Made by a program: the position numbers and the translations under genes
NCBI RefSeq assembly: GCF_000222025.1
Contig: NZ_AFQO01000003.1
Coordinates: 124,001 to 188,000, forward strand
Direction: 5' to 3'
Length of the DNA stretch: 64,000 nt
From: Haemophilus haemolyticus M19501
GTDB taxonomy: Bacteria; Pseudomonadota; Gammaproteobacteria; Enterobacterales; Pasteurellaceae
Notes under the pieces: generated by a model
What the model saw: the letters and a program-made list of their open reading frames with translations, nothing else
Database searches by the model: none
Told to the model about the DNA's origin: nothing
Part shown: positions 61,101 through 64,000 of the stretch, piece by piece
How positions within the stretch are numbered: the stretch's first letter is position 1
Layout: each line of letters opens with the position of its first letter

Positions 61101-61256
61101 ATATGTACAGGTGTTACGGGATTCAAACGCGCGTAATAATTTATATTCGCGTGGCGCAGCTAATACGTTTGCTGGAGAAAAACCCAACATCGCAGCTGAC
61201 GTTCCCGCCATACCACCTGCACAGACCTTAAAGAATTTTCTTCTTGAGATCTGCAT
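58170..61256 (-). CDS. fdnG: Formate dehydrogenase alpha subunit, selenocysteine- and molybdopterin-containing
   Basis: 1028 residues counting selenocysteine 204, encoded by the in-frame TGA at 60645-60647. The context [20 protein letters not shown] is the conserved active-site region, and a SECIS hairpin lies 11 nt further on. Start at 61256 ([15 protein letters not shown]) gives a twin-arginine signal SRRKFF, so the folded enzyme is exported by Tat. An N-terminal [4Fe-4S] site [13 protein letters not shown] follows, then the large molybdopterin domains. It oxidises formate in the periplasm and feeds fdnH-fdnI. Two separate reading frames (58170-60596 and 60645-61277) are one gene, not a frameshifted pseudogene. 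Called fdxG in Rd. Confidence 0.96.
60616..60633 (-). promoter_or_regulatory. SECIS element of fdnG
   Basis: On the - strand GG-T-AGC / GCTCC pair around the loop AAGTCTT, with a single bulged T. The E. coli fdhF element has the same plan (bulged U, GU in the loop), and the stem begins 11 nt after the UGA in both. This is the binding site for SelB with selenocysteyl-tRNA. Confidence 0.85.
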
Positions 61257-61462
61257 AATCACTCCTTTCAACAACAAGTTGTTGAGATATTTAGATAGTA
61301 ATAAATTCGTCTAGTGTAACTAGATAATTTGGTTGATTTCGTTAAAATAACGTTACTCAACATCGCAAATTGGTTCAAAAGTGGGCCAATTTATGGACGC
61401 CTAGAATAACGATTTTTTAACGATAAATCCATAATCAAATGGCATTATAACGCAGAAATATT

Positions 61463-61476
61463 ATGATCTAGATCAT
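61463..61476. promoter_or_regulatory. FNR-like palindrome between fdnG and fdhD
   Basis: ATGATCTAGATCAT keeps GAT-N4-ATC at FNR spacing with A and T in the outer positions. Centre 61469.5. A GATTAT at 61431-61436 (for fdnG) and TAACAT at 61493-61498 (for fdhD) could be -10 boxes at roughly activating distances on each side. Anaerobic induction of both arms would fit their role. Confidence 0.55.
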
Positions 61477-61531
61477 AAATTTACAAAAAAATTAACATTT
61501 TTTTTACATTTTAGTAATGGGTAGGTAAAGA

Positions 61532-62344
61532 ATGGATTGGCTGATTAAACAAACGATTAACTTTTTTAAAAGAAATAAAAGTATAGAAAATTCAACCGCA
61601 CTTTTACAATCAAAAGAAGATTTTCTAGCGGTCGAAATGCCAGTTTCATTAGTTTATAACGGTATTTCTCATGCGGTTATGATGTGTTCACCGAAAGATT
61701 TAGAGGTATTTGCTCTGGGGTTTTCTCTCACGGAAGGCATTATTGAAAAACCTTCGGATATTTACGGCATTGATGTAGTGGAAGTTTGCAATGGTATTGA
61801 AGTGCAAATCGAACTGTCTAGCCGAAAATTTATGGCATTAAAAGAGCATCGTCGTAATCTTACGGGACGTACGGGGTGCGGCATTTGTGGCACGGAGCAG
61901 CTTAATCAAGTGTATAAAAATTTTCCGAAATTAGACCGCACTTTTAAGTTTGATTTGAATTTGCTCGATGGCTGTTTGTCAGAGCTTCATAAAAATCAAC
62001 GATTAGGTCAGCAAACAGGTTCGACACATGCTTGTGGCTTTTTTGATTTAGAAGGTAATATGCTTGCTATTTTTGAAGATGTGGGTCGTCATGTCGCGCT
62101 TGATAAATTACTTGGCTGGCATGCAAAATCAGGCAAGCCTAATGGAATTATTGTCGCTTCGAGTCGTGCAAGTTATGAAATGGTTCAAAAAACTATTTCT
62201 TGTGGGGTGGAAATGTTAGTGACGATTTCTGGAGCAACTAATCTTGCCGTGAAAATGGCTGAAGCACATCATTTGACTTTGATTGGCTTTGCAAGAGAAG
62301 GCAAAGGGAATATCTATAGTGGAGATGGACGAATTAATAGTTAA
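61532..62344 (+). CDS. fdhD: FdhD, sulfurtransferase for formate dehydrogenase maturation
   Basis: 270 residues. The catalytic cysteine pair is in [11 protein letters not shown] (near 112-122); GFSLTEGII and [15 protein letters not shown] are the other family blocks. It passes sulfur from IscS to the molybdenum cofactor before insertion into FdnG. Divergent from fdnGHI across a shared 275-nt control region. Two uptake cores (61595, 61935). Confidence 0.95.
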   Translation: MDWLIKQTINFFKRNKSIENSTALLQSKEDFLAVEMPVSLVYNGISHAVMMCSPKDLEVFALGFSLTEGIIEKPSDIYGIDVVEVCNGIEVQIELSSRKFMALKEHRRNLTGRTGCGICGTEQLNQVYKNFPKLDRTFKFDLNLLDGCLSELHKNQRLGQQTGSTHACGFFDLEGNMLAIFEDVGRHVALDKLLGWHAKSGKPNGIIVASSRASYEMVQKTISCGVEMLVTISGATNLAVKMAEAHHLTLIGFAREGKGNIYSGDGRINS

Positions 62345-62382
62345 TATCTGAAGTAACTTTATATACATACGAGATATTTTTT
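62343..62382. terminator. Weak hairpin between fdhD and the zinc-ribbon gene
   Basis: AATATCT (62343-62349) and AGATATT (62372-62378) followed by TTTT, with a long loop. Stability is low; it may act as terminator for the convergent pair. Confidence 0.35.
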
Positions 62383-62616
62383 CTATTTATTTGTAATCCA
62401 ACTAGCTATCGCGATAAAAATAGCAAAGATGCAAAGCCAAATTATGTGGAGTTTTGTACTTTTACGATTGATTTCAGCATTATGCAGCCGTCGTTTTTCT
62501 AATTGTTGTTTATAAATTTCTAAATCTGCGTGTTTGAAAGAAAAACCACAATTAGGGCAGTTTTCTGCATTTTCACTAATCTTTTTTCTGCATTCAGGGC
62601 ATCGAGTTAAGGCCAT
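62383..62616 (-). CDS. Small zinc-ribbon membrane protein
   Basis: 77 residues from the ATG at 62616 (MALTRCPECRKKIS); an in-frame ATG 18 nt upstream is also possible. Two cysteine pairs (CPEC and CPNC, residues 6-22) form a zinc ribbon, a charged helix follows (DLEIYKQQLEKRRLHNAEINRK), and one membrane segment ends the protein (IIWLCIFAIFIAIASWI). I do not recognise a function. Divergent from cstA. Confidence 0.7.
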   Translation of the reverse strand: MALTRCPECRKKISENAENCPNCGFSFKHADLEIYKQQLEKRRLHNAEINRKSTKLHIIWLCIFAIFIAIASWITNK

Positions 62617-62680
62617 ATTTTCTCTATAATCCATAAAATTACTTATTTATTAGTATATTAATTGAATTTTTAGATTTTAT

Positions 62681-62702
62681 AAATGTGATATAAGTCACAA
62701 AT
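62681..62702 (+). promoter_or_regulatory. CRP-cAMP site upstream of cstA
   Basis: TGTGATATAAGTCACA (62684-62699) is an exact TGTGA-N6-TCACA site with A/T flanks. It lies 115-130 nt ahead of the cstA start. A TAGAAT at 62749-62754 is a possible -10, putting the site about 70 bp upstream of the start. cstA is CRP-dependent in E. coli. The rest of 62617-62813 shows nothing else I can support. Confidence 0.85.
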
Positions 62703-62813
62703 CTATAAAAATCTTTAAATTCAATTTTTGATTTAGAACAATTTGAAATAGAATACCGCAGCTTGTTTAGGGCATACACTAAATATTTTTGTTTATCTTT
62801 GAGGAGCCTTTCT

Positions 62814-64000
62814 ATGCTATGGTTTTTCTTTTGTGTAGCCATTTTGATTCTTGGTTACTTTGTTTATGGAAAAATTATCGAAAAAATCTTTGTGATTAAT
62901 CCACAACGTCAGACCCCTGCTTACCAGGTAAATGATGGCGTGGATTATATGCCAATGTCAAAAACCAAAATTTGGTTAATTCAATTATTAAACATTGCTG
63001 GAACTGGTCCTATTTTTGGTCCGATTCTTGGTGCGTTATACGGACCAGTGGCAATGCTTTGGATTGTAATCGGTTGTATTTTTGCCGGTGCAGTGCATGA
63101 CTATTTCTGTGGTATGTTAAGTATCCGTCATGGCGGTGCAACTATGCCATATTTAGCTGGTAAATTCTTAGGTCGTCCTGTAAAAGTATTTATTAACACA
63201 TTGGCACTTGTACTTTTATTATTAGTAGGTGTTGTGTTTGTATCAAGCCCAGCTCAATTAATGGGTACGATTACCATGGACTTATTGGGCGCATCTCAAG
63301 GGGCGTTACAATTAGGTGATGCTGAGGCTGTTCATCATGCAGTTGAAGCCGGTGGTATCAAAGTATGGGGAATGGATAAAGCAACGGTTGTTGCAGTTTG
63401 GACGATTATTATCTTTGCTTATTATATTCTTGCAACCTTACTTCCAGTTGATAAGATTATTGGTCGAATTTATCCACTCTTTGGTGCGTTATTACTCTTT
63501 ATGTCAGTCGGTATGGTATACGGATTAGTTGTTTCACATTTTAGTGCAACAGATCCAATTGAGTTTTTCCGTACAATCAATGCTGATGGCGAGGGTTTAA
63601 CTTGGGCGAAATTTACGCAAAACTTCCAAGTGAAGGGTGATGTTCCAATTTGGCCATTATTGTTCTTAACTATTTCTTGTGGTGCATTATCTGGTTTCCA
63701 TGCAACTCAAACTCCTTTAATGGCGCGTTGTGCTGAAAATGAAAAAGAAGGCCGTTTTATCTTTTATGGTGCAATGATTGCTGAAGGTGTAATTGCGTTA
63801 ATCTGGTGTATGGTTGGGCTTGCATTCTATGAAAACCCACAAGCATTACAAGATGCGATTTCAGCAGGTTCTCCGTCTAAAGTTGTGTATGACAGTTCGT
63901 TACACTTCTTAGGTTTTATCGGTGGTATTTTTGCTGTGTTAGGTGTGGTGGTTTTACCTATTACTTCTGGCGATACCGCATTCCGTGCTGCTCGTTTACA
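62814..64000 (+). CDS. cstA: CstA-family carbon starvation protein, peptide/pyruvate-type transporter (3' end outside window)
   Basis: At least 395 codons, open to the window edge. The N-terminus MLWFFFCVAILILGYFVYGK and the family signature LLNIAGTGPIFGPILGALYGP (quoted in part: GTGPIFGPILGA near 64-75) and ALSGFHATQTPLM identify the CstA/BtsT family. Many membrane segments. Family members take up peptides (CstA) or pyruvate (BtsT); which applies is not settled by the part seen. TGAGGAGCC lies ahead of the ATG. Confidence 0.9.
   Translation, partial: MLWFFFCVAILILGYFVYGKIIEKIFVINPQRQTPAYQVNDGVDYMPMSKTKIWLIQLLNIAGTGPIFGPILGALYGPVAMLWIVIGCIFAGAVHDYFCGMLSIRHGGATMPYLAGKFLGRPVKVFINTLALVLLLLVGVVFVSSPAQLMGTITMDLLGASQGALQLGDAEAVHHAVEAGGIKVWGMDKATVVAVWTIIIFAYYILATLLPVDKIIGRIYPLFGALLLFMSVGMVYGLVVSHFSATDPIEFFRTINADGEGLTWAKFTQNFQVKGDVPIWPLLFLTISCGALSGFHATQTPLMARCAENEKEGRFIFYGAMIAEGVIALIWCMVGLAFYENPQALQDAISAGSPSKVVYDSSLHFLGFIGGIFAVLGVVVLPITSGDTAFRAARL

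Noticed and set aside
58170-61277. Two adjacent open frames for formate dehydrogenase looking like a broken gene
   Set aside because: The frames are joined by a single TGA in the conserved selenocysteine position with a SECIS hairpin, so the gene is intact.
62639-62842. A 67-codon open frame on the - strand overlapping the cstA start
   Set aside because: It covers the CRP site and the start of cstA, is rich in lysine and asparagine as expected for chance A/T-rich sequence, and has no recognisable features.

Overview
The window looks like a piece of a Haemophilus influenzae (or very close Haemophilus) chromosome. Three things point there: an AT-rich genome with Pasteurellaceae-type proteins; 41 exact copies of the 9-base Haemophilus DNA uptake signal core AAGTGCGGT (16 on the + strand, 25 on the - strand); and a gene order that, from memory, follows HI_0005 to HI_0062 of strain Rd KW20 in reverse. 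No rRNA, insertion sequence, prophage or CRISPR array was seen. There is one tRNA gene (tRNA-Ser, anticodon TGA).

Layout. 1-9.1 kb: start of dksA, the competence channel gene comEC/rec2 behind a CRP-S (competence) site and a PurR-like box, then msbA-lpxK-kdsB (lipid A/Kdo), uvrC and a TerC-family gene. 9.1-20.5 kb: a divergent hexuronate regulon. The leftward arm is TRAP small and large permease, a GH31 glycosidase, uxuR and uxuA; the rightward arm is the TRAP binding protein, kdgK, a short-chain dehydrogenase, uxaC and eda. The arms share a control region with a CRP site and UxuR-like boxes. 20.5-25.9 kb: small conserved genes (PhnA-like, YtfJ, YccA, YcjF, a pseudouridine synthase, xthA) and the tRNA. 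26-40.6 kb: cell shape and envelope genes (mreBCD, SbmA-like ABC transporter, YidE antiporter, rsfS, rlmH, mrdA, rodA, rlpA, dacA, ybeD, lipB, lipA). 40.8-43.6 kb: miaB, ung, grcA. 43.6-48.8 kb: a four-gene chaperone-usher fimbrial operon (pilin, chaperone, usher, two-domain tip adhesin) lying between grcA and lepA, which I remember as neighbours in Rd. 49-55.5 kb: lepA, lepB, rnc, era, rsmC, holD, rimI. 55.5-62.3 kb: selenocysteine-containing formate dehydrogenase (fdnGHI), its accessory gene fdhE, and divergent fdhD. 62.4-64 kb: a small zinc-ribbon membrane protein and a partial cstA with a perfect CRP site upstream.

Most of the window is ordinary conserved core. The parts most worth attention are accessory or regulatory: the GH31 enzyme inside the hexuronate regulon, whose substrate is not evident; the compact CRP/UxuR control region; the fimbrial operon, whose inferred pilin promoter contains a run of ten T that could vary in length and which has a strong hairpin directly after the pilin gene; the paired CRP-S and PurR elements at comEC; uptake sequences built into transcription terminators; and the in-frame UGA of fdnG with a well-formed SECIS hairpin exactly 11 nt behind it. 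I found no clearly unknown multi-gene system.
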